A stretch of 64,000 bases of DNA from an uncultured Thiotrichaceae bacterium (GTDB lineage Bacteria > Pseudomonadota > Gammaproteobacteria > Thiotrichales > Thiotrichaceae). Of this stretch, positions 27,684 to 36,972 are shown one piece after another (position 1 is the first letter of the stretch; each line of letters begins with the position of its first letter). The notes beneath the pieces are model-generated. The model had not been told where the DNA came from. It was given only the letters and a program-made list of their open reading frames with translations, and searched no databases. The stretch lies in NCBI GenBank assembly GCA_902727985.1, contig CACVAY010000139.1:1-64000 (forward strand), written 5' to 3'. The position numbers and the translations under genes are program-made.

Positions 27684-28293
27684 ATTGAATTGCTTTTTTA
27701 AGAAGTTTTATATTGCCAGTTTTCTGACTAGCTACTTTGATTAATTTCCAATTCTGTTTTTCTACCGCGCTACCCGAAGCCGCATACAAATTGGATTTTT
27801 CAGCCATCGTAATGGCATTCGAGTAATCATTCTGTTGTAGTTGGACTTGTGCTAATAAATTCCATAAATCAGGATGCCTTGGATTAATCCGCAGAGCTCT
27901 CTCAAGCTTTTCGGCAGCCGACCGATACTGCAACGTTGAAAAGTTTACTTTCGCCTGCTTATACAAGCTAGCAGCCGCAGGTGATAATGCTGTTGATGCC
28001 GGAGCAGAACTTGTCGCATTCACTCGACTGGGTACTTTGTCGTATGGATTCGCTGTTAATTCAGGCTTATCAGCAGGCCGTGGAACTACCACCTGAGGAG
28101 GTCTTATTGTTGGTGCTGGTGTTGGTCGATTCGTTACTGTCGGCCTAACAACAGGGGGACGTGGGTTAGGTTTGACAACGACAGGTACAGGTGGATTTGG
28201 GTTACGCGCCGCCTCTCTTGGCGCATAACTCGTAGAGCACCCCTGTAAATAAGCTACTGACCCTAAAATAGATAGCAATAATAGTTTTTTCAT
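27664..28293 (-). CDS. TPR lipoprotein, likely PBP1b activator (LpoP-like)
   Basis: 209 aa. A lipoprotein signal (LLLSILGSVAYLQGCSTSY) is followed by a long Pro/Arg/Val-rich linker (about 25-80) and tetratricopeptide units (YRSAAEKLERALRINPRHPDLWNLLAQVQLQQNDYSNAITMAEKS). It lies 14 bp downstream of mrcB. In Pseudomonas aeruginosa the TPR lipoprotein LpoP, encoded beside ponB, activates PBP1b from the outer membrane. The same order, lipobox, linker able to cross the periplasm, and TPR fold suggest the same role here. That role is inference from context. Confidence 0.8.
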   Translation of the reverse strand: MKKLLLLSILGSVAYLQGCSTSYAPREAARNPNPPVPVVVKPNPRPPVVRPTVTNRPTPAPTIRPPQVVVPRPADKPELTANPYDKVPSRVNATSSAPASTALSPAAASLYKQAKVNFSTLQYRSAAEKLERALRINPRHPDLWNLLAQVQLQQNDYSNAITMAEKSNLYAASGSAVEKQNWKLIKVASQKTGNIKLLKKAIQYERQNP

Positions 28294-28307
28294 AAGTACG
28301 TTTTAAT

Positions 28308-30698
28308 TTATTGTCCAAAACCTTGCCAAACCGGACGATCTTGATCTTGTGCGGGTTTTGGTGAACTAGGACGCTGCCACGTTGGTCGATCCCCAGAAGA
28401 AGGTACAACGGGTACAGAACATTTACGCTTTCGCTTTGGCATTGTTTTCGCAGAGAACGGAAGTGAAACTGACGTGCCACAGGCTGGGTTATAAAGTAAG
28501 CCTGAATCCTTATCAATCTTAACCCACCTCACATTTTTCGGTGTAACGGGTTTGAATGGTCTGGTTGGTAAAACCCTGATCATGTCAGCCCAAACTTTAA
28601 GGGCTCCAGAGCCACCCGTTAAATTGGTCGGTTTATTATCATCTCTTCCCACCCAAACAGTAATCACATGCTTTCCGGTGAACCCCGCATACCAACTATC
28701 CTTCTTATCATTAGTGGTTCCTGTTTTACCCGCTGAACTTTTCCAGGCAGGTAATACTTTAGATAGGTATTTAGCCGTGCCGTTTCGAGTAATTTGGTTC
28801 ATCGCATAAGTAATTTGATAAACGTTTTCGGGCGAAGCAACTTGTTTAACATTCAATGGGTAACGCTTTAAAGTATTTCCATAGGAATCCATAACACTGC
28901 GAATAGCTTGAAGAGGTGTATAGGTTCCGTCTGAGGCAAGCGTCTGAAACATTTGTTGCACCTCAATCGGTGCTAACTCTGAAGTACCTAAAAGGATTGA
29001 CGGATACGGGGGTATTTCAGAATGAATACCTAAATCATGGATGGTATCAATTACCTTGTCCAAGCCTGTTTGAATACCAATACGCACGGTTGGCGTATTA
29101 CGTGACAAAATCAGGGATTTCGAAAAAAGTACGCCACCCATGTCACGATGATCATAGTTACGTGGCTTCCAATATTCTCGCCCTACTTTGACCACCACGG
29201 GCGCATCACTGATGCGTGTAGACATGTTGAACTTATTAGAATGTTCGAGTGCGGCAAGGTAAACGGCAGGTTTAATCACAGAACCAATCTGACGTCGTGC
29301 ATCTATAGCGCGATTATACCCAGCATAGCGAGGCTCACGTCCACCCACAATAGCTTGTATTTCTCCATTTTGTACATTACTTATAACCATTGCGCCGTTA
29401 AGTTTCCCCTTCGGTATACGCTCACCTCGCTCCAATTTACGAACACGATTACGTAAGACATCCTCAGCCTGTAATTGCACAATAGGATCCATTGCCGTAA
29501 AGATAAGCAAACCTTCATTGTGCAAATCTTCCTCTTGATAATCTCGGCGTAATTGTAATTTCACCAATTCAAGATATGCCGGAAATGGGTTGGTACTAGA
29601 GGGTCTAGACTTGCTAACACCCAGTGGACGCTGTTTCGCTTGAGCTACCTGCTCGGTACTCATTACGCCTTCTCTGGCCATTATATCTAAAACAAGATTA
29701 CGACGTTGCAATGCCCGATTAGGAAAACGGCGAGGATTATAATAAGACGCGCCTTTTGCCATTCCTATGAGCAAAGCTACTTGATCTACACTGAGTTCAC
29801 GGAGAGGAATACCAAAATAAAATTGAGAGGCTAAACCAAAACCGTGAATAGCACGCTGCCCATTTTGACCAAGATAGATCTCATTCATATACGCTTCAAG
29901 CAATTCATCTTTGCTGTAATGAAGCTCAAGTAACATAGACATGGTGGCTTCATTGGCTTTGCGTTTGTATGACTGCTCATTGGTTAAGAAGTAATTCTTG
30001 ACCAACTGCTGGGTTAATGTACTCCCACCCTGCACCTTTCTTCCCTCTTGAACATTCGCTATCAAAGCACGCAATATTGAGGTTGGGTTAATCCCCAGAT
30101 GATTATAGAAATTCTTATCCTCAACAGCGACCAACCCTTCCGTGAGTAAGGGCGGAACCTCTGTCAAGCGCACCAATACTCTATCTTCATTATGGTAGGG
30201 ATAGAAATTACCGATCAGAATCGGCTCAAGACGCATGAGGTTCAGAGGTGTTTTAGATGAAAGGTTTTTTAGGCTGCGTATTCGACCCTTGCTAATCGAA
30301 ATACTAATCAAGCGCTCCTGCTCGACATCCTCAGCAAACTGGAAACCACGCGTATGTATTTTGAAAAAATTCCCTTTACGGCTGTATTGACCCGTAGCGA
30401 CAGGCTTTGATGTTTTCCGATATCGTAAAAGATGAAGTTCTTTTTCGAGGTCATTGGCAAATAGTGTCTGCCCCTCATAAAGATCTAGTGGGCGCGCGAA
30501 AACGCGGGCTGGCAACGACCAGCGTTTACCTTCAAATTGAGTGCGAACACGATCATCCTGTTTAAGCACGTAAGCAGCTGCAAACAATGCTCCCAAGATA
30601 ATCCCTACTAAAAGCAGGATACGAAATACGCGAAATATGTTCGAAGATACTGTTAAAAGTAATCCCCAAAATGACGTCGTTGATTTCTCAGATGTCAC
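28308..30698 (-). CDS. mrcB: Penicillin-binding protein 1B (bifunctional)
   Basis: 796 aa. A short cytoplasmic tail is followed by one membrane segment (ILLLVGIILGALFAAAYVL), a UB2H-like region, and the GT51 glycosyltransferase with VEDKNFYNHLGINP and GGSTLTQQLVKNYFL. The transpeptidase has QIGSVIKPAVYLAAL (SxxK), LSRNTPTVRIG (SxN) and GKTGTTNDKKDSW (KTG). It polymerises and crosslinks peptidoglycan. The likely activator gene follows. The gene heads the transcript mrcB-TPR-yoaA, with a 478-bp upstream region for the promoter. Confidence 0.96.
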   Translation of the reverse strand: MTSEKSTTSFWGLLLTVSSNIFRVFRILLLVGIILGALFAAAYVLKQDDRVRTQFEGKRWSLPARVFARPLDLYEGQTLFANDLEKELHLLRYRKTSKPVATGQYSRKGNFFKIHTRGFQFAEDVEQERLISISISKGRIRSLKNLSSKTPLNLMRLEPILIGNFYPYHNEDRVLVRLTEVPPLLTEGLVAVEDKNFYNHLGINPTSILRALIANVQEGRKVQGGSTLTQQLVKNYFLTNEQSYKRKANEATMSMLLELHYSKDELLEAYMNEIYLGQNGQRAIHGFGLASQFYFGIPLRELSVDQVALLIGMAKGASYYNPRRFPNRALQRRNLVLDIMAREGVMSTEQVAQAKQRPLGVSKSRPSSTNPFPAYLELVKLQLRRDYQEEDLHNEGLLIFTAMDPIVQLQAEDVLRNRVRKLERGERIPKGKLNGAMVISNVQNGEIQAIVGGREPRYAGYNRAIDARRQIGSVIKPAVYLAALEHSNKFNMSTRISDAPVVVKVGREYWKPRNYDHRDMGGVLFSKSLILSRNTPTVRIGIQTGLDKVIDTIHDLGIHSEIPPYPSILLGTSELAPIEVQQMFQTLASDGTYTPLQAIRSVMDSYGNTLKRYPLNVKQVASPENVYQITYAMNQITRNGTAKYLSKVLPAWKSSAGKTGTTNDKKDSWYAGFTGKHVITVWVGRDDNKPTNLTGGSGALKVWADMIRVLPTRPFKPVTPKNVRWVKIDKDSGLLYNPACGTSVSLPFSAKTMPKRKRKCSVPVVPSSGDRPTWQRPSSPKPAQDQDRPVWQGFGQ

Positions 30699-31176
30699 GT
30701 AAGTAATCTTCCTTGTAGCCTATTTACCAATCACAGCAGAAAGCCAATTATTGGTATTAGCGTTTTTATTTACATTCATTTTTCATTGATAGCGTTATCA
30801 GGGACAAAGTTCCCTGCATATATTATCGAAGCATCTTAGGTCATAAAAATCTCTATGTGACCCTCATAAACCTCTAACAGTATATATATTATTTTTCAAC
30901 ATATTACGCGCCAATGATTAATAAGACCATATTTTATGCAAATGTATCGTGAATCACGGAATTCGTACAAAACTAAAAACCTGGTTGAAATCACGATCAC
31001 ATCTACACATTTATCTGTGCGGTGATTCTACGTGATATTCCACTTAGAAATGAACTTTTTGTTATCAAATTTTCTTTTTTTTAGAACTCTTTTACATAGG
31101 CTTTGTCTTTAATCTACAAATCAACACCATTCGTCACACATGATGAGCAATCCAAAAAACTGAGGAGTAAATTCTT
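30699..31176. other. AT-rich intergenic region between mrcB and the NlpC/P60 gene
   Basis: A 478-bp stretch between divergent genes with no supported ORF. It contains a small hairpin CAGGGA-CAAAGT-TCCCTG (30799-30816), an AT run (AGTATATATATTATTTTTC) and several near-repeats of a CGTGAATCACG/AATCACGAT type. No confident -35/-10 pair was found for either gene. Confidence 0.5.
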
Positions 31177-31767
31177 GTGGAGTTCAAGGCGCATAATGTA
31201 TTAAAAATAAGTGGGATTAGGTGCGCCTTGACCATCCCTTCCATAAAAAAAATAACAAAAATGGTAAAAGGTAGTTTTTCAAAAATAAGCTTTTCCGGCG
31301 TCATTTTAATGTCGTCATTGCTATTTGGTTGTTCGACACAAACACGAAACATCGACACAAATTCAACGCCACACTACACGCCTCAACAATCATCACACTC
31401 GCCTGTACGAAGCACGCTAGTTAGTAACGCCTATAAAAACCTTGGTGTTCCCTACCGTTATGGTGGCACCACAAGCAATGGCATGGATTGCAGTGGCTTG
31501 ACCCAAACAGTTTATAAAAATAGCGGTATTAGCATCCCAAGAACAACTGCTCAACAACGAGATGCTAGCCGCACCATTCATATATCACGCCTGCTTCCCG
31601 GCGACCTGATTTTCTTTAAAACAAGCGCCAAATCTAATCATGTTGGCATCTACATTGGTGATAGAAAATTCATTCATGCCTCAACAGGCAGTAAAAGAGT
31701 GAAAGTGGATCAAATGGACAAACAGTACTGGCGACAACGCTTTGTGAAATTTGGTACTTATCTGTGA
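31177..31767 (+). CDS. NlpC/P60-family lipoprotein peptidase
   Basis: Up to 196 aa. The NlpC/P60 domain (about 85-195) has the catalytic triad: Cys in TSNGMDCSGLTQTVY, His in KSNHVGIYIGDRKFIHAS, plus the third His. These enzymes cut cell-wall peptides after the D-Glu or m-DAP linkage, as in E. coli MepS/Spr. The lipobox is LMSSLLFGC. The GTG at 31177 has a strong TGAGGAG Shine-Dalgarno but gives a 51-residue segment before the lipidated Cys. An ATG at 31261 would give a normal signal without any Shine-Dalgarno. Confidence 0.88.
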   Translation: MEFKAHNVLKISGIRCALTIPSIKKITKMVKGSFSKISFSGVILMSSLLFGCSTQTRNIDTNSTPHYTPQQSSHSPVRSTLVSNAYKNLGVPYRYGGTTSNGMDCSGLTQTVYKNSGISIPRTTAQQRDASRTIHISRLLPGDLIFFKTSAKSNHVGIYIGDRKFIHASTGSKRVKVDQMDKQYWRQRFVKFGTYL

Positions 31768-31925
31768 TTGCTACACACTTCAAGACTTCAAAATATCGCG
31801 TTAAATGCGCACATGCTACACATACATTTATTCCAGCAAAAAATCATGTCTGGTATATAATCTAATGGATTCATAAACATAACAGAATCATCACAAAAAC
31901 AACCCAATCATCAAAGGAGCAAACC

Positions 31926-32357
31926 ATGGGTCTATTCGATTTTGCACACAATATCGGCAAAAAACTTTTCGATAAAGAAGAAGAGGCTGGTGAAAAAATT
32001 CAGGAGCATATTGCTGAAGACAATCCAGGCGTATCAAATTTAAATGTCAGCGTCGAAGATGGCGTAGCAACCATTACAGGAGAAGCCGAATCGGCAAGCG
32101 CCCTTGAAAAAGCCATTCTCATGACAGGTAACGCGATGGGGATATCTGAAGTTCGGGCGGAAGGCCTAACAGCGCCCACTTCTGATGTAGATGTACAGTA
32201 TTATGAAATTGAGAAAGGCGATAGCCTCTGGAAAATTGCTGACAAGCTCTATGGTGACGGCAATAAGTACAAACAAATTTTTGAAGAAAACAAAGAAGTT
32301 ATCAAAGACCCTGATTTGATTTTCGCAGGTCAGAAAATTCGAATCCCTAGCGCATAA
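31926..32357 (+). CDS. kbp: BON-LysM protein (Kbp/YgaU-like)
   Basis: 143 aa, close to E. coli Kbp (149). After the typical start MGLFDFAHNIGKKLFDKEEE comes a BON domain (about 25-90, VSVEDGVATITGEAESASALEKAI), then a LysM (about 92-142, YEIEKGDSLWKIADKLYGDGNKYKQIFEENKEVI). E. coli Kbp is a cytoplasmic K+-binding protein induced by osmotic stress. A good AAGGAGCAAACC precedes the ATG. A TATAAT at 31856-31861 is a possible -10. The next gene follows 22 bp later with its own AAGGAAAC. Confidence 0.92.
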   Translation: MGLFDFAHNIGKKLFDKEEEAGEKIQEHIAEDNPGVSNLNVSVEDGVATITGEAESASALEKAILMTGNAMGISEVRAEGLTAPTSDVDVQYYEIEKGDSLWKIADKLYGDGNKYKQIFEENKEVIKDPDLIFAGQKIRIPSA

Positions 32358-32379
32358 TCAACTCTCAAAGGAAACAGTC

Positions 32380-32826
32380 ATGGATATCAGTAACATAGTA
32401 AAAATGGGGGCAAGCGCCTTTACAAGCAGCAAATTAAGTGGCGATGCGGGAAGCAACTTAAACTCGGACACGCTAACCTCAGCATTAGGCGGTTTACTAG
32501 GTGGAAATGATAACGAAGGCAGCCTTGATCTAGGCAGCCTTCTTAGTGGTATGCAATCTGGCGGACTAGGTGATATCGCCAAGTCTTGGCTTGGAGATGG
32601 AGAAAACGAGAGTATCTCTATTGATCAAATTACCAGCATGCTAGGCTCAGATAAGATTTCTGAATTCGCATCTCAACTGGGCGTCTCAGATGAGGAAGCA
32701 GCAGGTGGTCTCGCTGATGCACTACCACAAATGGTTGATAACGCAAGCAGCGGCGGATCTATTCTTGACTCTATCGGTGGCGTTTCTGGTGCAATTGGTA
32801 TGGCTAGCAAATTTTTTGGTCGTTAA
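32380..32826 (+). CDS. YidB/DUF937-family protein
   Basis: 148 aa rich in Gly, Ser and Asp. LGGLLGGNDNEGSLDLGSLLSG and KSWLGDGENESISIDQITSMLGSDKISEFASQLGVSDEEAAGGLADALPQMVD match the YidB-like DUF937 family, whose function is unknown. No signal peptide. It is paired with kbp and ended by a strong terminator, so it probably shares kbp regulation. Confidence 0.85.
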   Translation: MDISNIVKMGASAFTSSKLSGDAGSNLNSDTLTSALGGLLGGNDNEGSLDLGSLLSGMQSGGLGDIAKSWLGDGENESISIDQITSMLGSDKISEFASQLGVSDEEAAGGLADALPQMVDNASSGGSILDSIGGVSGAIGMASKFFGR

Positions 32827-32848
32827 TTCCCCCCATTGCATCTTTCAT

Positions 32849-32876
32849 AAAAAAGCCCCTTAAGCGGGGCTTTTTT
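32849..32876. terminator. Bidirectional intrinsic terminator
   Basis: AAAAAAGCCCC-TTAAGC-GGGGCTTTTTT: a strong GC stem with A and T tracts on both sides, placed between the YidB-like gene and the convergent peroxidase gene. Confidence 0.92.
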
Positions 32877-32879
32877 ATT

Positions 32880-33767
32880 TCAAATATTCTGTTTGGATAA
32901 TAAACGAAGATCAATCTCACCCTCATGCACTGGCGGACACCAGAAATAACTTCCGGTTACTGGATGACTAATAGTAAACAAAGCATCCTTAACACCATCA
33001 TCATAGCCGACCATGCGCTGCATTACTGCTTCAAAAGCATCAAATGAACACCCAAAGGAAACAAACACCAAACCCTCTGAATCGCCATCCGCCCATGGCA
33101 TTGATCGTCGTAACATGAAAGCTGGTGGATCGAAGTTCTCTTGCTCAGCACGTTTTACATGCGCTGATTCAGGCGCATCATCTAATTCTTCATTGCTTAT
33201 TCTATCGCGTCCAAAGGTATGATCTTGCTGTTGCGGGGTAAGCGCATCAAAGGCATCAAGATCATGCATCCACTGTTGCACGGCAACAAAACTGGATCCA
33301 CCCAAGCCATCAATATCACTCTTGGTAAATGCGGCTTTTAGTGCATCTTCACCTTCAGGGTTCTCGGTACCATCTTCGTAACCCGTTAAATCTTTATTTT
33401 TTTTATAGCTAAAAGCATCCACAACTTTATCGACAACAAATGAATCTGCTAACGTTTGTCGAACCATTCTCGCTTTATGCAATAACTCACCCCGGTCATC
33501 ACCACGGATCCAACACCACAATGCGAAGGGTGTGGTTGGCACATCAATCCCCTTCCCTTCAAATTCGGGCATATTGCGCATTGAAGGGACACTAACATCC
33601 AAAAAATGCAACAATGACTGTCCGAAACCTATAACTATATTTTCTTTCGCCGCAAATGTAGCCAGCATGGTAATTGCCGCTAATGGCGAGGCATCCGGTA
33701 GCATTCGATAAAACTGATAGCGAGAAAGAGTTGGGATTTCTTCTATGATCCCTTGTTGAGCATTCAT
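32880..33767 (-). CDS. Dyp-type haem peroxidase
   Basis: 295 aa of the YfeX-like (class P/B) DyP family. The signature GYEDGTENPEGEDA contains the distal Asp of GxxDG. A proximal His is expected around DHTFGRDRISNEEL or SAHVKRAEQENFDPPAFMLRRSMPW, and the C terminus reads TGSYFWCPPV. No signal peptide, so cytoplasmic. No encapsulin gene is adjacent. AAAGGAAAATT supplies a good Shine-Dalgarno. Confidence 0.93.
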   Translation of the reverse strand: MNAQQGIIEEIPTLSRYQFYRMLPDASPLAAITMLATFAAKENIVIGFGQSLLHFLDVSVPSMRNMPEFEGKGIDVPTTPFALWCWIRGDDRGELLHKARMVRQTLADSFVVDKVVDAFSYKKNKDLTGYEDGTENPEGEDALKAAFTKSDIDGLGGSSFVAVQQWMHDLDAFDALTPQQQDHTFGRDRISNEELDDAPESAHVKRAEQENFDPPAFMLRRSMPWADGDSEGLVFVSFGCSFDAFEAVMQRMVGYDDGVKDALFTISHPVTGSYFWCPPVHEGEIDLRLLSKQNI

Positions 33768-34000
33768 AATTTTCCTTTTGCGAGTAATCGGGAACTACAC
33801 TTAGATAGTCTTTTTAGCACGTAACAATGAACATAGCCCAGACTAAAATAATAATTGAATAATTTACGTAAAATAACGACCTATTGTGGAACGATTTTGC
33901 GATTTTGTTGACTAAAAAACACATATGTTGCAAATATGACCCATCTAATTCCAGGCAACACCCGTACTTATAGCAAGCATAATACATTAAGGAAACAACC

Positions 34001-34069
34001 ATGTACCCCACAGTCAAAGAAACTATTTTCATCCTCGCATTTGTAGTTGGAATGCTTTACATCTTTTAG
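34001..34069 (+). CDS. Predicted 22-aa single-span membrane peptide
   Basis: This ORF is too short for the track. It runs ATGTACCCC to TTTTAG and encodes MYPTVKETIFILAFVVGMLYIF. TTAAGGAAACAACC provides a Shine-Dalgarno at ideal spacing. The peptide has a short polar head with one Lys and one Glu, then about 14 hydrophobic residues reaching the C terminus, like many bacterial small membrane proteins. A possible promoter (TTGACT at 33908, AAATAT at 33932) lies upstream. Translation is unproven and I know no homologue. Confidence 0.45.
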   Translation: MYPTVKETIFILAFVVGMLYIF

Positions 34070-34154
34070 TTGCAAGAAATAGCAACGAAGCCATCAGCGA
34101 CAAATCACTAATCTGGCATTCATTATGTTTTTCACGTAAAGTCGTTTTCTTTTG

Positions 34155-34168
34155 TTATACATGTATAA
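34155..34168. promoter_or_regulatory. 14-bp perfect palindrome at the hemC start
   Basis: TTATACATGTATAA ends one base before the hemC ATG. It may serve as a -10 element (TTATAC, with TTCACG 18 bp upstream), which would make the mRNA nearly leaderless, or as an operator. No Shine-Dalgarno is present ahead of hemC. Confidence 0.4.
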
Positions 34169-34169
34169 A

Positions 34170-35099
34170 ATGTCAGACATTCTTCGCATAGCAACACGTA
34201 AAAGCCCTCTTGCACTATGGCAAGCCAATGAAGTCGCAAGACAAATAAAAGAACATAACCCTGAGCTTGAAATTGAACTCGTTACCATGTCTACACAGGG
34301 TGACAAAATTCTTGACACTCCACTCGCCAAAGTTGGCGGTAAAGGCTTATTCGTTAAAGAACTTGAGTTAGGTATCTTAGAGGGGCACGCTGATATAGCT
34401 GTCCACTCGATGAAAGATGTTCCTGTTGCATTCCCTGAAGGGCTTCATCTTCCCATTATTATGCAACGTGAAGACCCAAGTGATGCTTTTGTATCAAATC
34501 GTTATAACAGCATTGAAGAGTTACCTGAAGATGCTGTCATTGGCACCTGTAGTTTGCGCCGTCAAACTCAGCTTCGTGAGTATCTTCCAAAATTACAAAT
34601 TAAAGACCTCCGCGGAAGCGTTAATACACGTCTCGACAAACTCGACAACGATGACTTTGATGCCATTATTTTAGCCAGTGCAGGCCTTAAACGCCTTGGT
34701 TTTGGTGAGCGTATTACGGAAAGCATTTCTACCGATAAAAGCCTTCCAGCCGTTGGTCAAGGTGCACTCGGTATTGAGTGTCGCGTTGACGATGAAAGAG
34801 TTGCTGCCATTATTGCTCCGCTTTTTGATCAAGACACCTTCGATCGCGTTAGCGCAGAGCGAGCCATGAACAATAGACTCAATGGCGGTTGCCAAGTGCC
34901 TATTGCAGGTTATGCAGAACTAGAGGGAGATCAATTATCCATGCGCGGTTTGGTTGGTTTTCCCGATGGTTCAAAAGTCTATCGCGCAAGTGCATCTGGC
35001 AATAGAGCGGATGCCGTTGCAATCGGCACAGCAGTAGCAGAAGAGATTTTGAAGCAAGGTGGTCAAGCTGCCTTGGATTCTGTCGGTATTACTGCCTAA
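34170..35099 (+). CDS. hemC: Hydroxymethylbilane synthase (porphobilinogen deaminase)
   Basis: 309 aa from the ATG at 34170 ([23 protein letters not shown]). The track start is a TTG six codons earlier. [39 protein letters not shown] and [11 protein letters not shown] are typical. The dipyrromethane-binding Cys is in [16 protein letters not shown]. It polymerises four porphobilinogens to hydroxymethylbilane. The following hemD starts 2 bp after its stop codon. Confidence 0.97.
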   Translation: MSDILRIATRKSPLALWQANEVARQIKEHNPELEIELVTMSTQGDKILDTPLAKVGGKGLFVKELELGILEGHADIAVHSMKDVPVAFPEGLHLPIIMQREDPSDAFVSNRYNSIEELPEDAVIGTCSLRRQTQLREYLPKLQIKDLRGSVNTRLDKLDNDDFDAIILASAGLKRLGFGERITESISTDKSLPAVGQGALGIECRVDDERVAAIIAPLFDQDTFDRVSAERAMNNRLNGGCQVPIAGYAELEGDQLSMRGLVGFPDGSKVYRASASGNRADAVAIGTAVAEEILKQGGQAALDSVGITA

Positions 35100-35101
35100 C
35101 G

Positions 35102-35857
35102 GTGAACGTAACTAAAAAATATTGCGTAATGGTTACGAGGCCTGAACATCAGGCCAATCATTTCTGCAAGCTGCTTACTTCAAAAAATATCCATTCACTT
35201 CGATTTCCAACCATGGAAATCTCAGCGACTACCCCTTCGCATCTTCATGAAATAGACATCAAACAACTTGATGTTGTGATTTTTATTAGTGCCAATGCTG
35301 TCACTTTCTCACAGAACCATTTCAATCTTAGTCAATTTCCCTCTGCATGCAGCATTGCTGCAATAGGGGAAAAAACAACACGAACACTTAGCTCATCCGG
35401 ATATACAGTCGATCTTATTGCCGACCCTCCCTTTAATAGTGAAGCCTTGCTTGCTTCACCCTCCATGCAAAACATTCAAGGGCAACGCATCTTGATTATT
35501 AAGGGCTGCGATGGAAGGAAAACACTTGAAAATACGTTAAAATCAAGAGGCGCACGTGTTAAAACATATGATGTTTATGAGAGAAAGATCGCCACTCACT
35601 CAGTAAAATCTGTAAATTCTATCTGTAACAGCTCACAAATTGATATAATCGCTATCACAAGTTTTGATAGTGCAAACTACCTTTTTGATTTTTTTAGAGA
35701 TTGCGTCGTGTTTAAGCACAAACCTTTACTTGTCGGGAGCCAACGCATCGCTGATGCTTTGACAGATATGAACATAGCTAATCCACTTGTGATTGCTAAA
35801 AACCCAAGTGATGAATGCATGCTCGAAACCTTAATAAAGTGGATAAAAAACCGTTGA
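35102..35857 (+). CDS. hemD: Uroporphyrinogen-III synthase
   Basis: 251 aa of the poorly conserved HemD family. VMVTRPEHQANHFCKLL, LDVVIFISANAV, CSIAAIGEKTTRTLSSSGY and IIKGCDGRKTLENTLKSRGARVKTYDVYERK are the recognisable stretches. It closes hydroxymethylbilane with inversion of ring D. The start is GTG, 2 bp after hemC. Family and position between hemC and hemX make the call firm. Confidence 0.93.
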   Translation: MNVTKKYCVMVTRPEHQANHFCKLLTSKNIHSLRFPTMEISATTPSHLHEIDIKQLDVVIFISANAVTFSQNHFNLSQFPSACSIAAIGEKTTRTLSSSGYTVDLIADPPFNSEALLASPSMQNIQGQRILIIKGCDGRKTLENTLKSRGARVKTYDVYERKIATHSVKSVNSICNSSQIDIIAITSFDSANYLFDFFRDCVVFKHKPLLVGSQRIADALTDMNIANPLVIAKNPSDECMLETLIKWIKNR

Positions 35858-36972
35858 ACGATCCCTTTGATTATTCTGATAAGTCTAAAAGCACAGATCC
35901 CACTTCTGATGCTCATCAGCCATCAGCTTCCCGCACCGCACGCTTTGCCAGCTACCTTGCCATCGTTGCATTATGTTTTACCGCATTGGGTGTTACGGTC
36001 GGTTATAAGCACTGGCTTAGAATTAGTGACAAGGCAAAGGACGCTTTAAGCCAGATACAAGTCATTCAATCAGAGCTAGATGCAAAAGCTAATACCTCAG
36101 CACTTGAGGAAGCAACCAAAAATTTTGAATCTATCTCTCAGGCAAACACCGATAAATTAAATTCAACGCTGGAACAGCTCAGCTCTATTAAAGAGGAAAC
36201 TCTTTATGCAGCCAGCACAGTTAGTACACACATAGAAGAACTAACGCTGTTACAAGCAGGACTACCCCAGATCCGTACGCGAATGACACGCGCTGAAGTA
36301 CGTCTTGCCGAAATCCGCTTTTTACTGGAATCCGCTCGCAATCGTCTCATTCTATCATACGATAAAACTGGTGCTCTTGCTTTGCTGAAAGCCGCAGATT
36401 TAATGTTGCTGCGCATAGGATCAGCTGACTTACTCCCTGTACGTGAACTGTTAATAAAAGATATTTCTCAACTTGAGCAATATGCCTTACCTGACACTAG
36501 GGAGCTACTTTCGACGATTACTAACATTGAAGAAAGCATTCAGCCTCTCTCAAAGCTGACTAGCGCGAAAGCCACCACTCAGCCTGTCAACATTTTCAAT
36601 ACTTCCGAGGAAGACAAAAGCCTCACAGCTCAATTTAAAAACTATGTGAATAACTCTATCTCAATTACCAAAGACACCCAGCCACCGAAAGAAATACTTA
36701 ATTTGGCGAATAAACAACGCACAGATCAACTAATGAAATTACGCCTTACCACGCTAAGACTGAATGTACTTGAAAGACAAGATAGTGAATTCCATTTCCA
36801 AATAAAAGAAATCAACAAGATGCTGGATAAATATTATTTACCAGAACAAAACATGCCATGGAAAAAAGAACTATCGGCAATGGATGAACTGTCTCTCACT
36901 CCTGAAGCACCATCAATTGATAGCGCACTTCAATTAATCAAGAGCGGCCTCAGCAAGGATAACAAACCATGA
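35815..36972 (+). CDS. hemX: HemX-family membrane protein
   Basis: Up to 385 aa. A polar N-terminus precedes one membrane anchor (FASYLAIVALCFTALGVTVGYKHWL, about 45-70), then long predicted helical or coiled-coil segments (IQVIQSELDAKANTSALEEATKNFESISQANTDKL) and RFLLESARNRLILSYDKTGALALLKAADLML. This is PF04375 HemX, often misnamed uroporphyrinogen methyltransferase; no SAM-binding motif is present. The track start overlaps hemD by 43 bp. A GTG at 35839 is an alternative. Confidence 0.9.
   Translation: MHARNLNKVDKKPLNDPFDYSDKSKSTDPTSDAHQPSASRTARFASYLAIVALCFTALGVTVGYKHWLRISDKAKDALSQIQVIQSELDAKANTSALEEATKNFESISQANTDKLNSTLEQLSSIKEETLYAASTVSTHIEELTLLQAGLPQIRTRMTRAEVRLAEIRFLLESARNRLILSYDKTGALALLKAADLMLLRIGSADLLPVRELLIKDISQLEQYALPDTRELLSTITNIEESIQPLSKLTSAKATTQPVNIFNTSEEDKSLTAQFKNYVNNSISITKDTQPPKEILNLANKQRTDQLMKLRLTTLRLNVLERQDSEFHFQIKEINKMLDKYYLPEQNMPWKKELSAMDELSLTPEAPSIDSALQLIKSGLSKDNKP

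Noticed and set aside
33814-34032. 72-aa minus-strand ORF between the peroxidase and hemC
   Set aside because: It is antisense to the better supported 22-aa ORF and has no ribosome-binding site.
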